A stretch of DNA of 64,000 nucleotides, taken from the NCBI GenBank assembly GCA_016710765.1, contig JADJUJ010000001.1, positions 310,001 to 374,000 of the forward strand, in the 5' to 3' direction. This stretch comes from Lewinellaceae bacterium (GTDB lineage Bacteria > Bacteroidota > Bacteroidia > Chitinophagales > Saprospiraceae). Below, one piece after another: positions 1-8,428 of the stretch (the first letter of the stretch is position 1; the number at the start of each line of letters is the position of its first letter). Under the pieces are notes generated by a model that was not told the origin of the DNA, did no database searches, and saw only the letters and a list, made by a program, of their open reading frames with translations. Both the position numbers and the translations under genes were made by a program.

Positions 1-2
1 AA

Positions 3-866
3 GGCAGGCAACTCTTCGGTCAGTATTGCGCAGCCTGCCACTGCACCCAATTGGACCAAGACCTGACAGGTCCGGCCCTCGGCAACATCACCCTGTACCG
101 GGACAAACAATGGCTGAGGGATTTCACCCGTGCCTCGCAGGAGATGATTGCAAAACCCGATTCCCTGGCATGGTGTTTATGGCAAAAATGGAAGCCAACG
201 GTCATGTCCGACTTCAAACAACTCAGCGACCAACAAATTGACGCCATCTATGCCTTCATCGAACAGGAAAGTGCGCGACAAAAAATAAACCTCGGTCCGG
301 ATGACTACAACTGTATCCCAAAGGCAGATACCATCTGGACTGACACCCCAAGTTCCCCGGCCAGCATTTACCACGAAGCCGATTTCACCCCCGACCCTTT
401 CGAAAAAGAACGCTCCCAATTGAACCAATACCTTTTTGGAACTTACGACGGTTGGGGCTGGTACAATTGCGATCGGCTCTTGCAAGCTGAAAATTCTAAA
501 ATCCTATTTGTTTTGGAGATTGACAACCCGGAGGAATTTGATGTTATCCAGGTTCATTTATCCTATCCCGAGGAAAAAATACTGTATTCGCTCTGGCAAA
601 GTGGCAAAACCTTTTTTCCCGGAGAGGATTACAAGGCTGCATTGCCGCAAAAAAAAGCAAAGATTACTGCCATCGGCTTGCATGATAAAACCTGGTATTA
701 TTACGAAAAAGAGATCATACTCGGTCCGGAAAACCGGCTCCATGCTACCTTGAAAAAAACGACAAAACTGGCCATGAAAAAGCAGTTCAAAACGAAGAAA
801 GCAGAGGAACTCAAAAAAAGCAAACCAGTGCCTTATGAATCAAACTGTCTGGTTCAGCAACAATAG
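3..866 (+). CDS. Class I cytochrome c domain protein, 5' end cut by window
   Basis: The reading frame is open from the first bases of the window, so the real start lies upstream; the TTG at 51 is internal. A heme c attachment motif CAACH is encoded at 27-41, followed by a GPAL segment and a WLRDF segment as in class I cytochrome c. A Met at about visible residue 68 (KPTVM) is a candidate sixth heme ligand, followed by the usual LSDQQIDAIYAFI end helix. About 190 further residues follow and are not part of the cytochrome fold; they end in a Lys-rich stretch. The protein is probably exported, because heme c is attached in the periplasm, but the signal peptide is out of view. Electron-transfer role is inferred from the domain; the partner is unknown. 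Confidence 0.8.
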   Translation, partial: GRQLFGQYCAACHCTQLDQDLTGPALGNITLYRDKQWLRDFTRASQEMIAKPDSLAWCLWQKWKPTVMSDFKQLSDQQIDAIYAFIEQESARQKINLGPDDYNCIPKADTIWTDTPSSPASIYHEADFTPDPFEKERSQLNQYLFGTYDGWGWYNCDRLLQAENSKILFVLEIDNPEEFDVIQVHLSYPEEKILYSLWQSGKTFFPGEDYKAALPQKKAKITAIGLHDKTWYYYEKEIILGPENRLHATLKKTTKLAMKKQFKTKKAEELKKSKPVPYESNCLVQQQ

Positions 867-915
867 CCCGCTACATTTCGACGATAAATTCCGTACATTT
901 ATCGCATAATCCGGC

Positions 916-1515
916 ATGGATATCTCCCAGACCGGAGTTTTGTACCCACTATTCACCAAAACCTTAGTCTACGCCATGTTCATTTTATTAGGTATTCTCG
1001 TCGCAGTAGGATTGCTTTTTGCCGTCAGCTACAATAAATTGGTGGGCCTGCGCAACAGCGCAGAAGAGTCGTTCAAATCCATCGACGTCTTTCTAAAACA
1101 ACGTTACGACCTCATCCCCAACCTCGTTAATACCATCAAAGGCTATACCGAATACGAAAGCAGCACCCTGGAAAAAGTAATCCAGGCCCGCAGCGCAGCC
1201 ATGAATGCTGCTCCTGCCGACAAAGCCGAGGCAGAAGGCCAACTTGCCGGCACCTTGAAAACAATTTTTGCCCTGGCAGAAAACTACCCCAACCTGAAGG
1301 CCAACGAGCAGTTCATGCAGCTGCAAACCACGCTGACCGGTTTGGAAGAAAGCATCCAACGCGCGCGCCGTTTCTACAACGCTACGGTTCGCGACCTGAA
1401 CAACGCTGTGCAGATGTTTCCCAGCAATATCGTGGCAGGAATATTCGGGTTCCGGGCCATGGATTATTTCGACGTACCCGAAGGAGAAACCCAAAACGTT
1501 AAAGTCGAATTCTAA
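916..1515 (+). CDS. LemA family protein
   Basis: A 199-residue protein with one N-terminal membrane segment (about residues 17-40) followed by a long helical domain. The stretch YNKLVGLRNSAEESF, then LKQRYDLIPNLVNTIKGY, is the classic LemA signature, as is RRFYNATVRDLNN near the end. Function of LemA proteins is not settled; they are small membrane-anchored helical proteins. The gene lies 4 bp before a DUF2207 membrane protein, a pairing that is very common for LemA, so the two are probably co-transcribed and work together at the envelope. An alternative start at the Met in front of FILLGILVAV (position 976) would give a shorter cytoplasmic lead. Confidence 0.9.
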   Translation: MDISQTGVLYPLFTKTLVYAMFILLGILVAVGLLFAVSYNKLVGLRNSAEESFKSIDVFLKQRYDLIPNLVNTIKGYTEYESSTLEKVIQARSAAMNAAPADKAEAEGQLAGTLKTIFALAENYPNLKANEQFMQLQTTLTGLEESIQRARRFYNATVRDLNNAVQMFPSNIVAGIFGFRAMDYFDVPEGETQNVKVEF

Positions 1516-1519
1516 GCCC

Positions 1520-3172
1520 ATGCGACCTCTTTGGCTGTTGCTTTTGCTGGGGTGTTTGTTCCAGGCACCCAGCCTGAAAGCAGAGTATTTCGAAATTACC
1601 AATTACCAGGTAAAAGTCAGGATCAGCGAAGAAGGGGAGGCCTTTTTCGATGAAATCATCCAGGTGCACTTCTTCGAAGAACGCCACGGTATTTTCCGAA
1701 ACATCCCTTTGGTGAGCGACATCAATGGTGACCGGGTAACGCGTATCATCTCGGATGTCAAGGTGGATGAATACAAATTCAGCACCAGCAAGGATTGGGA
1801 CCAGTACGTCATCAAAATAGGAGACAAAGACAAGTTCGTCAATGGCGACCAGGTTTATCACCTTCGCTATCGCATTTTGAACCCGCTCAACTTCTTCGAT
1901 CAGAACATTGAGTTTTATTGGGACTTACTTGGCACCCAGTGGGAGGTACCGATCCGAGCGTTTACGTTCGACATAGAAGTGCCTGCACGCATAGCCCTGC
2001 AAAATAATGATGTTCGGGTTTTTACCGGTGTAAAAGGCAGTACTACCGCTGATGCGCGTTTCGGACTCCCGGATGAACACACCGTGGAAGGCCAGACCAC
2101 CCGGGCTTTTGAACCACATGAAGGTCTGACACTGGCCATTCGGTTGCCCCATGACAGTTTTCAGCCCATGAGCGCAACCGAAAGTCTTTTTCGCCGACAT
2201 GGTTTACTGCTGGCGCCCATCGCATTCCTGCTGGCCGCATTCAGCGCTTTGTTTCGCAACCGAAACCGAAAGGTGGCCATCATGACCGAATATTTCCCAC
2301 CTGAGGGCGTTTCACCGGCCGTCGGCGGCGGATTTGTCGACAACAGTGTGGATACCAATGATATCCTTTGCATGATCCCGCTGCTGGCCAGCAAAGGATA
2401 CATGAAACTGGAGTCGGAAGAAGGCGGATTCTGGTCGAAAGACAAGGTGTACTTTGTCAAACTAAAAGAGGCTGACAACGCACTGGCGCCGTTTGAAAAA
2501 GAGTTTTTCAATGCCCTTTTCTCTTATGGCGACCGGGTGTTGCTCAGCAGCCTGAAAGATAAATTTTATGTACACGTTAGCAGCATCCGGACCAGTGTAA
2601 AAAGCTGGATAAAAGAGCAGGGCTGGTACGAAAAAGGCCAAGAAAAGTGGGCCATTTACACCGGAATTGGCGGGGTAGTTGCCTTGATTTGGGGTATTTA
2701 TGCCATTATTCAATCCAATCTTGATGGCATAGCCCTAATTGTCGTTGGCATTGTGCTGTTCTTTCTTGCCAGCCGTTTCAACAAACGCAGCCCTGAAGGC
2801 AATGAAATGTACCGCAAGATGGAAGGCTTCCGGCAATTCGTAAAAAAAGCGGACAAGCCTGTCATTGAAAGGCTCATAAAAGACGACCCTTTGTACTATG
2901 ATAAAACCCTCCCCTATGCCCTGGCATTCGGTTACATCAAACGCTGGAACAAGCAGTTTGAAGGACTGCTTTTCTGAGCCACCTTCCTGGTATGGCGGCA
3001 TGTACGGTGCGGGGCTCAAAACATGAACAGTTGGAACAACTTCGCAGAGAGCTTTCCCAGCGAAATTGACCAAATTGGCTCCGTGTTCAACAGCTCACCC
3101 AGCAGCTCTGGCTCTGGCGGCGGCGGCTCCTCCGGCGGCGGCTCTGGCGGCGGAGGTGGCGGCAGTTGGTAA
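1520..3172 (+). CDS. DUF2207 membrane protein; Gly-rich tail reached only through two frame changes
   Basis: The uninterrupted frame runs 1520-2977 (485 residues): signal peptide (1-21), extracytoplasmic DUF2207 domain with the RHGIFRNIPL motif, a membrane segment near 228-246, a cytoplasmic-looking part and a double membrane segment near 375-415. Family members normally continue past the FEGLL point with a PPSWY motif and end in a Ser/Gly-rich tail finishing GGGSW. Both pieces are here but in other frames: PPSWYGGMYGAG is encoded in the +1 frame right after the T run at 2970-2973, and the tail (NSWNNF to GGGGGGSW) is back in the original frame, ending at the TAA at 3170-3172. Two compensating single-base errors, one in the T run and one in the G or A run at 3011-3021, restore one protein. 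It follows lemA by 4 bp and is likely its partner. Confidence 0.85.
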
Positions 3173-3207
3173 AAAAGTTCAACGAGCGTTGCTCGTTGAA
3201 CTTTTTT
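3171..3207. terminator. Perfect 17-bp hairpin, bidirectional terminator
   Basis: The arms AAAAAAGTTCAACGAGC (3171-3187) and its exact complement (3191-3207) enclose a 3-base loop. T runs occur on both strands, so it can stop transcription from the DUF2207 gene (+) and from the XRE regulator gene (-), whose stop codons abut the two ends. Confidence 0.9.
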
Positions 3208-3417
3208 TTAGGGTTCTGGTACAAACTCCAGAATATCGCCCGGCTGGCAATCCAACGCTTTGCAGATCGCCTCCAGGGTGCTGAATCGCACGGCCTTCGC
3301 CTTTCCTGTTTTCAATATCGACAGGTTGGCCAGTGTAATTCCCACCCGGTCAGCCAACTCGTTGAGCGACATCTTACGGCGGGCCATCATGACATCCAAA
3401 TTTACGACTATTCCCAT
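3208..3417 (-). CDS. Small XRE-family helix-turn-helix regulator
   Basis: A 69-residue protein that is almost entirely a Cro/C1-type helix-turn-helix (MSLNELADRVGITLANLSILKTGKA as the two-helix part, read in pieces, then the STLEAICKALDCQPGDILEF end). It matches the short YozG-like regulators that consist of one HTH domain. It lies 3 bp after a DUF2975 membrane protein gene on the same strand, the usual partner of this regulator type. The regulator probably controls its own two-gene unit; two AT-rich palindromes upstream of the operon (4111-4147) are candidate binding sites. Role is inferred from family and context. Confidence 0.85.
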   Translation of the reverse strand: MGIVVNLDVMMARRKMSLNELADRVGITLANLSILKTGKAKAVRFSTLEAICKALDCQPGDILEFVPEP

Positions 3418-3420
3418 GGC

Positions 3421-4050
3421 TCAAACGGTTAGTTCGTGTTCCACCTGGAGCTGGAATCCTTGTTGAAAAATTTCAGTTGCGGCCAGCATAAACAAGCCTG
3501 CAATGGCAATTGCCAAACCCATGTTGTTGTGTAAGGGTGCATAACGGGCGCCCTCTAATGCGGCATGCGCGGCTGCAATGCGTGTAACCATGCTCTCCGC
3601 AAAAAAAGCAAGCAACGGAAACAGGAGCCAGCAAATGGCCAGCAGGCGAACCCTTTTCCGGTTATCCGCTTGAAATGGATAACCGGCCTGCAAACTGCGG
3701 ACCAAAAGCGTTAACTGGTACAAACCAAACAAAAACAATATTGCAGCCCCATTGCACAGCAGATAATACACCAATATTTTGAATTGGAACAAACCGCCTA
3801 AATCGGATACCGGCATGCTGAAAAAGCCGCGACTCCCGTTTTGAAGCATCGAAAATGAGCCGGTAGCCTGGCTGTTTACCGGAGCAGAACCGTCCAGAAT
3901 CCGCACCCAACCCCGCACGATCGGGCCCTGCGCAACGATACCCCAGGCAGAAATCAGGTTGAGCAGATAAAAAAGTACCCCGGCTCCCGTTAAAACCGGC
4001 ATTCCATACCCCAAGGCAGTCAATAGGGCGTTTTTCTTAGGTGTTTTCAT
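3421..4050 (-). CDS. DUF2975 four-helix membrane protein
   Basis: A 209-residue protein with four predicted membrane segments (about residues 11-35, 95-120, 140-160 and 178-198). The start at 4050 (MKTPKKNALL) is preferred over one 9 residues upstream, since it places a short basic stretch directly before the first membrane helix. DUF2975 proteins have no defined function and are typically encoded with a small YozG/XRE regulator, as here; the regulator gene begins 3 bp downstream. It is transcribed away from the VWA lipoprotein gene, sharing a 177-bp AT-rich intergenic region. Confidence 0.75.
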   Translation of the reverse strand: MKTPKKNALLTALGYGMPVLTGAGVLFYLLNLISAWGIVAQGPIVRGWVRILDGSAPVNSQATGSFSMLQNGSRGFFSMPVSDLGGLFQFKILVYYLLCNGAAILFLFGLYQLTLLVRSLQAGYPFQADNRKRVRLLAICWLLFPLLAFFAESMVTRIAAAHAALEGARYAPLHNNMGLAIAIAGLFMLAATEIFQQGFQLQVEHELTV

Positions 4051-4110
4051 AGTTTTTCTCTTTTTAGCGTGAATCAATACGACAAATATATACCCCTATT
4101 TTTTAAATCA

Positions 4111-4147
4111 CAATAAATATTTATTGAAAATCAATAAATATTTATTT
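4111..4147. promoter_or_regulatory. Two AT-rich palindromes 21 bp apart, candidate operator
   Basis: CAATAAATATTTATTG (4111-4126) is a perfect palindrome. A second copy with the same 14-base centre AATAAATATTTATT lies at 4133-4146. The centre-to-centre distance is 21 bp, two helical turns, as expected for a dimer-of-dimers binding site. The site lies between the divergent DUF2975/XRE unit and the VWA gene; assignment to the XRE protein is inference. Confidence 0.5.
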
Positions 4148-4227
4148 TTTAACATTTTACTCCCAACCAACGTGCTCCAAGTACACGTCTGAATAAAACA
4201 GAAACACATCCACGAAAAATCCGTTTT

Positions 4228-5697
4228 ATGAAAAACCAATTGGTACTTGCCTTCCTTTCCATGCTCTTACTGGCCGCCTGTGAAACCTCCAAGGATCGGT
4301 TTAGCAGTCAAAACGCCAGCTTTTTAGCCAATTCCGATACTGATCTAAGCCTCGACCCAGGCAGTGGCGACAACCCTTTCATCCTTGCCGATACGCAATC
4401 TGTTTCCACCTTTTCGGTCGATGCCGATGGCGCGTCTTACGCCAATATTAAACGACACATTCTGGACGAGAATAACAAACCGGAATCGGGGCTGATCAGA
4501 ATAGAAGAACTGATCAATTATTTCCCCATGAACTATGTGGATCCCAACGGAAGTCATCCAATTGCACTTAACGGGGAAGTAAGTGACTGTCCTTGGAGCA
4601 CCGGTCACAAACTCGTGCGCATCGGTATTAAAGGAAAAACAACGCCTGTTGATCAACTGCCCCAAGCCAACTGGGTGCTGTTGGTGGATGTGAGCGGCTC
4701 TATGAGCTCGTCCGACAAGTTGCCTTTGTTCAAAAAAGGACTAACCGATTTCGTGCAAAACACCATGCGAACCAACGACCGCCTGGCCATTGTTACGTAT
4801 GCCGGTCAGGCTGGCTTGTTGCTTCCCAGCACCTCGGGAACAGAAAAAACAACCATTAAAAATGCCATCAATAGCCTCGGAGCAGGCGGATCCACGGCAG
4901 GCGCTCAAGGCATCATCACAGCATACGAAATCGCAGCGCAGCATTTTATCCAAGGTGGAAACAACCGCATTATTTTATGCACCGACGGAGATTTCAATGT
5001 AGGGCCATCCTCACAAGACGACCTCGTTGCATTAATTGAAGAAAAACGGCAAACAGGCATTTTCCTGACCGTAGTTGGTTGCGGACTATACAATTACAAT
5101 GATGGAACCATGGAGCAAGTAGCAGACAATGGCAATGGCACCGTGGAATACATTGCAGATGAGGAGCAGGCCCGGAAAGTATTTGTAGAAGAATTTGGCA
5201 AGTTTTATACGGTGGCAAAAGACGTAAAAGTGCAGGTTAAGTTTAACGCACAAATGGTTGAATCCTACCGCCTGATAGGATATGAAAACAGGGTACTCAA
5301 CAACGAGGACTTTGAAAATGACGCTAAGGATGCCGGTGAGATCGGGAGCGGACAAACGGTTACCGCGCTTTACGAACTCATTCCAAAAACCGGGAGTACC
5401 TGGCAGGGGCAGAACCCTTGCTCCATTGACTTTCGGTACAAAGAACCCGATTCAGACATGAGCCAATTGTTAGACCTGCCCATCACCGATTTCAGCGCAA
5501 GTTTCAACAATTCCACGGAGAACATGCGCTGGAGCGCCTCGATTGCCAGTTTCGGTATGCTGCTCCGTAACTCCGCCTACAAAGGAAGCAGCAACTATTC
5601 AGATGTGATCAACTGGGCTGAAAATGCCAAACAATTCAATCCAGGCAATTACCGGGACGGGTTTATTCAGGTTGTAAAAAAAGCGAAAACGCTCTGA
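4228..5697 (+). CDS. VWA-domain lipoprotein (YfbK-like)
   Basis: A 489-residue lipoprotein: lipobox LLAAC with Cys18. It has the full YfbK-type order: an N-terminal vWF_A-associated domain (STFSVDADGASYAN at about 60-73, then IRIEELINYF), a von Willebrand A domain from about 145 to 320 with the metal-site motif D154-x-S156-x-S158 (VDVSGSM), and a C-terminal YfbK_C region. Such proteins bind partners through a divalent-metal site; the exact partner is unknown. A paralogue lies at 42942-44946, and comparison with this intact copy shows what is missing there. It converges on the ompA-like gene with only 10 bp between stops. Confidence 0.88.
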   Translation: MKNQLVLAFLSMLLLAACETSKDRFSSQNASFLANSDTDLSLDPGSGDNPFILADTQSVSTFSVDADGASYANIKRHILDENNKPESGLIRIEELINYFPMNYVDPNGSHPIALNGEVSDCPWSTGHKLVRIGIKGKTTPVDQLPQANWVLLVDVSGSMSSSDKLPLFKKGLTDFVQNTMRTNDRLAIVTYAGQAGLLLPSTSGTEKTTIKNAINSLGAGGSTAGAQGIITAYEIAAQHFIQGGNNRIILCTDGDFNVGPSSQDDLVALIEEKRQTGIFLTVVGCGLYNYNDGTMEQVADNGNGTVEYIADEEQARKVFVEEFGKFYTVAKDVKVQVKFNAQMVESYRLIGYENRVLNNEDFENDAKDAGEIGSGQTVTALYELIPKTGSTWQGQNPCSIDFRYKEPDSDMSQLLDLPITDFSASFNNSTENMRWSASIASFGMLLRNSAYKGSSNYSDVINWAENAKQFNPGNYRDGFIQVVKKAKTL

Positions 5698-5707
5698 AGA
5701 TCAACCG

Positions 5708-6769
5708 TCACTCGATCACCCTGATTTCTACCCGTCGGTTTTGCTGTTGCTGGGCCTCTGTGGCGCCAGCCAATGGGAACAACATTTCGGCGTTCCCATA
5801 GCCTTTGTGCTCGATCCTGGAGGCTGGTATGCCGTTTCTGAGTAGGTAGTCATAGACCATTAAAGCGCGGTCTTCCGACAGCTTCATTTCCCAATCCTGT
5901 AATTTGGGCCGTGGGCTACCAGGCTTGTTTATATGGCCTGCAACCTCAATTCGAATGCCCGGGTTGATCTGCATAAAGCGCAGTACTTTGGGCAACTCAG
6001 GCTCGCTTACTTTTAGCAACACTGCTTGATTGCCTACAAAAAACAGATCGCGCAATACGGCTTTTTCACCTGCCCGGGCGGGAGCCAGCGCGATGTCGGG
6101 ACTCAAATTGTATTTTTTATAGAGATCAGGACTTCCAAACACCTTAAACATGACCGATTCGAACATATAATTGGGCGCCACACTTTCAATTTTCACAAGA
6201 GTGTCTTTAGGAAGGCGCACCGAATAAATTCCTTCCTGATCGGTTACAGTGGAGTCACTCCTTGTTTTTGACCTAAAAAACACCAGCGCTTCGGGAATAC
6301 CCTCTCCCGCCGGATTTTTAACCTTCCCCTGCAGCTGAGCCATTGGAACCTCCCGGACAATTGCCAACGTGGCTCTTCGATTGCGCTGCCTGCCCTCTTC
6401 CGTGCTGTTGCTGGCAATCGGTTCCCGTTCGCCTTTCCCGATGATTTCAATTTCTGCGGCAGAAAGCCCTTTTTCGGAAAGCATTTTTTTGACTGCCGCT
6501 GCCCTGCGTTCCGACAAAAACAGGTTGGCGGCGGGGTTTCCAATAGAATCCGTATGTGCAGCGATTTGAATACGGCGGGTTTTCGGACCGCTGCGCAAAA
6601 CCAATACCAAGGAATCCAGGGTAGCAATGGCTGCAGGGCTCAATTCCGATTTTCCAAATTCAAAATAAATTTCGGTAGCATGGTCGGTGTAGAGGGAGTC
6701 GAAAATTGATTGAGCCTGTAAGGACACAGTACACAACGCCCCAAAACTGATAATAAGGAAGTATTTCAT
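5708..6769 (-). CDS. Exported protein with two OmpA domains around a CarboxypepD-reg-like domain
   Basis: A 353-residue protein with signal peptide (1-19). Residues about 28-140 form an OmpA/MotB peptidoglycan-binding domain (YFEFGKSEL, HTDSIGN, LSERRAAAV, GKGEREPIA, RNRRA). Residues about 145-215 resemble a carboxypeptidase-regulatory-like beta sandwich (LQGKVKNPAGEGIPEALVFF then TDQEGIYSVRLP). Residues about 240-353 form a second, more divergent OmpA-like domain ending QNRRVEIRVIE. There is no outer-membrane barrel, so it is probably periplasmic and could touch peptidoglycan at two points. A double OmpA layout is unusual compared with the single C-terminal domain typical of the family. Confidence 0.85.
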   Translation of the reverse strand: MKYFLIISFGALCTVSLQAQSIFDSLYTDHATEIYFEFGKSELSPAAIATLDSLVLVLRSGPKTRRIQIAAHTDSIGNPAANLFLSERRAAAVKKMLSEKGLSAAEIEIIGKGEREPIASNSTEEGRQRNRRATLAIVREVPMAQLQGKVKNPAGEGIPEALVFFRSKTRSDSTVTDQEGIYSVRLPKDTLVKIESVAPNYMFESVMFKVFGSPDLYKKYNLSPDIALAPARAGEKAVLRDLFFVGNQAVLLKVSEPELPKVLRFMQINPGIRIEVAGHINKPGSPRPKLQDWEMKLSEDRALMVYDYLLRNGIPASRIEHKGYGNAEMLFPLAGATEAQQQQNRRVEIRVIE

Positions 6770-6831
6770 GTGTAAAAACTGAGTTCAGATATAATAACGG
6801 TGCGCACGACATCCTATTTGCTGCATCAATT

Positions 6832-6866
6832 AAAAAACCCGGCTGTGACGTTTCACAACCGGGGTT
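6832..6866 (-). terminator. Hairpin terminator read on the minus strand
   Basis: Imperfect inverted repeat (AACCCGGCTGTGA against TCACAACCGGGGTT) followed on the minus strand by six T. It lies upstream of the ompA-like gene, so it would end a transcript coming from about 6.87-7.3 kb, where only a small doubtful ORF is visible. Confidence 0.6.
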
Positions 6867-7014
6867 CTCGCCTATGAAGCATAAGACATCTGAACCTATG
6901 GAAAGCCTGAAAGCGGCATCAGGCTGCAGGTACCCCCACAAATGAAGGCAGGGGGCAGATGCGTGCAGTTGGCCCAATAACAGAAAAGCCCGGTGATTCC
7001 GGAGTCAGAACCAG

Positions 7015-7212
7015 TTATCGGATACTGCGAACGCGCTGACCAATACGCAGTGCAACAGGGGCAAGCGCCCGCGCATGGTTACCAATAAAAAATAAGAAAA
7101 ACCTGTCGAAAATAAATGCGCCAATATGGCGCCAGAGGCGAGGATCAATCTGTTCATGGGATGACAGTTGAAAGTTGAAAAATCGGTATCGGATTAAATA
7201 AATGCTTTGCAA
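7015..7212 (-). CDS. Possible small basic protein, doubtful
   Basis: A 65-residue ORF in the otherwise empty 589-bp interval between the ompA-like gene and the Nudix gene. The second half is rich in aromatic and basic residues (WRHIGAFIFDRFFLFFIGNH) and might be membrane-associated. A minus-strand terminator hairpin 150 bp downstream supports some transcript here. No family is recognised and codon use is not clearly coding. The rest of the interval (6770-7358) holds the terminator and nothing else I can name. Confidence 0.25.
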   Translation of the reverse strand: MQSIYLIRYRFFNFQLSSHEQIDPRLWRHIGAFIFDRFFLFFIGNHARALAPVALRIGQRVRSIR

Positions 7213-7358
7213 ATATAATCAGCCATCTGACAAATGCCAATGACCGACACTTTTTTAACACTTCTAATGTCGGGTACACGTCACTTCCAAAACGGCGAGG
7301 GAAAGTACGACGAACCCAGATCCAATTCTAGGGGCTTATTGGATGGAGCGGATCCGGT

Positions 7359-7838
7359 TTAGTCCTTAAACTCTGTCCATCGGTCACCAAACTGCTCCCA
7401 GAAGGCCATAACCGTGGATGTGGTAGGAAATTCGGAGTAAATTTCTCCGAGCAGGATTCGTTCCAGAACATGCCGTGTGGGCTTGGAAACATTCTCGGGC
7501 AGGTTGCTGGCCGGAAGCCATACCACCTCAGAAAATTTTTTGGGTTCCTGAGAAGCAGGTTCGCCATAGAACTTAGTGGCCTTAAAATAAAGGACCAGCA
7601 AACTTTCGTCTTTTTTTAGTTTGTGGCGGTGCAAGACATGCACCAGCCGCATATCAGCAGGCTCAACGTGGATCAAAGCCTCTTCATGGGCCTCCCGGGC
7701 CAGTGCTTCCCGGGCAAACTCATTTTCTTCGACAGCCCCTCCTACAAGGGAGTACCTTCCGCCATTTTTTTTAGTCTGCCGGAGAAAAAGCAGGTTGCCG
7801 TTATCCTCCAGAATTAGCCGTACGGCAAATGTGAGCAT
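7359..7838 (-). CDS. Nudix hydrolase
   Basis: A 159-residue protein of one Nudix domain. The Nudix box is present as GGAVEENEFAREALAREAHE followed by EAL: it keeps the Gly, first Glu and the catalytic REAHEE, but Ala stands where the final Gly of the consensus usually is. Nudix enzymes hydrolyse nucleoside diphosphates linked to another moiety; the substrate cannot be read from sequence. It lies 16 bp downstream of a small secreted-protein gene on the same strand and may share its transcript. Confidence 0.88.
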   Translation of the reverse strand: MLTFAVRLILEDNGNLLFLRQTKKNGGRYSLVGGAVEENEFAREALAREAHEEALIHVEPADMRLVHVLHRHKLKKDESLLVLYFKATKFYGEPASQEPKKFSEVVWLPASNLPENVSKPTRHVLERILLGEIYSEFPTTSTVMAFWEQFGDRWTEFKD

Positions 7839-7854
7839 GGCAATGTATTCAATA

Positions 7855-8310
7855 TTATTCTCCGTAAATCAACAACAGGGCAGCATCAATTTCAGCCGCA
7901 GAAGCGCCATTTTGTGTCATTTCCTTGCGTTTTTCCGCCTGCTGAACGCGGATTTCCATCTGGGTCTGCTGGTACTTGCTGACTTGCGCTTCCGTCCGCA
8001 GAATCCGGCGAATACTGGCCAGGGTCCCCTTTTGAATGCTCCGCAATTTCGACGCATAAAGTGCTGGGTTTTCGGTTTCCAGACTGGCAATATCACCCAG
8101 ATTGCGCAACTTCCGTTGCTGGATGGTAAATATTTGTTTTGCCTGTGTATTGTTCAGGTCATATTTTGCTACCAGCGCATCGGTAGCCTCCCGGGCGGGG
8201 TCGGCCTGCTGGGTTGAGGCACTCGAAGGCACTGCGCTCTCTATCGACTGAGCATAGTTGGTACTGGAAAAAGCAAGCGACAAAAGGAGTAGAAAAAATA
8301 TGCGTTTCAT
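7855..8310 (-). CDS. Small secreted helical protein, unknown
   Basis: A 151-residue protein with a clear signal peptide (1-20, ending NYAQ). The mature part is predicted to be mostly helical with many Gln, Lys and Arg (KQIFTIQQRKLRNLGDI, then YQQTQMEIRVQQAEKRKE), which gives it the look of Spy/CpxP-like periplasmic helical proteins found widely in Bacteroidota. No sequence motif proves this. It ends 16 bp before the Nudix gene. Confidence 0.7.
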   Translation of the reverse strand: MKRIFFLLLLSLAFSSTNYAQSIESAVPSSASTQQADPAREATDALVAKYDLNNTQAKQIFTIQQRKLRNLGDIASLETENPALYASKLRSIQKGTLASIRRILRTEAQVSKYQQTQMEIRVQQAEKRKEMTQNGASAAEIDAALLLIYGE

Positions 8311-8428
8311 ATCGGAGGCAGTATGCTGTTGGTAAAAAACGTTTATCAGATGTCAAAGGTAGCGATTGTTTCATTTCAACGCCCCATTTCAAGTGCAAAG
8401 TACAAGAAGCGCACATAATATGACATTT

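Noticed and set aside
2970..3025. Programmed ribosomal frameshift in the DUF2207 gene
   Set aside because: Restoring the protein needs a +1 and then a -1 event about 45 bases apart, which known programmed sites do not do; two homopolymer errors are simpler.
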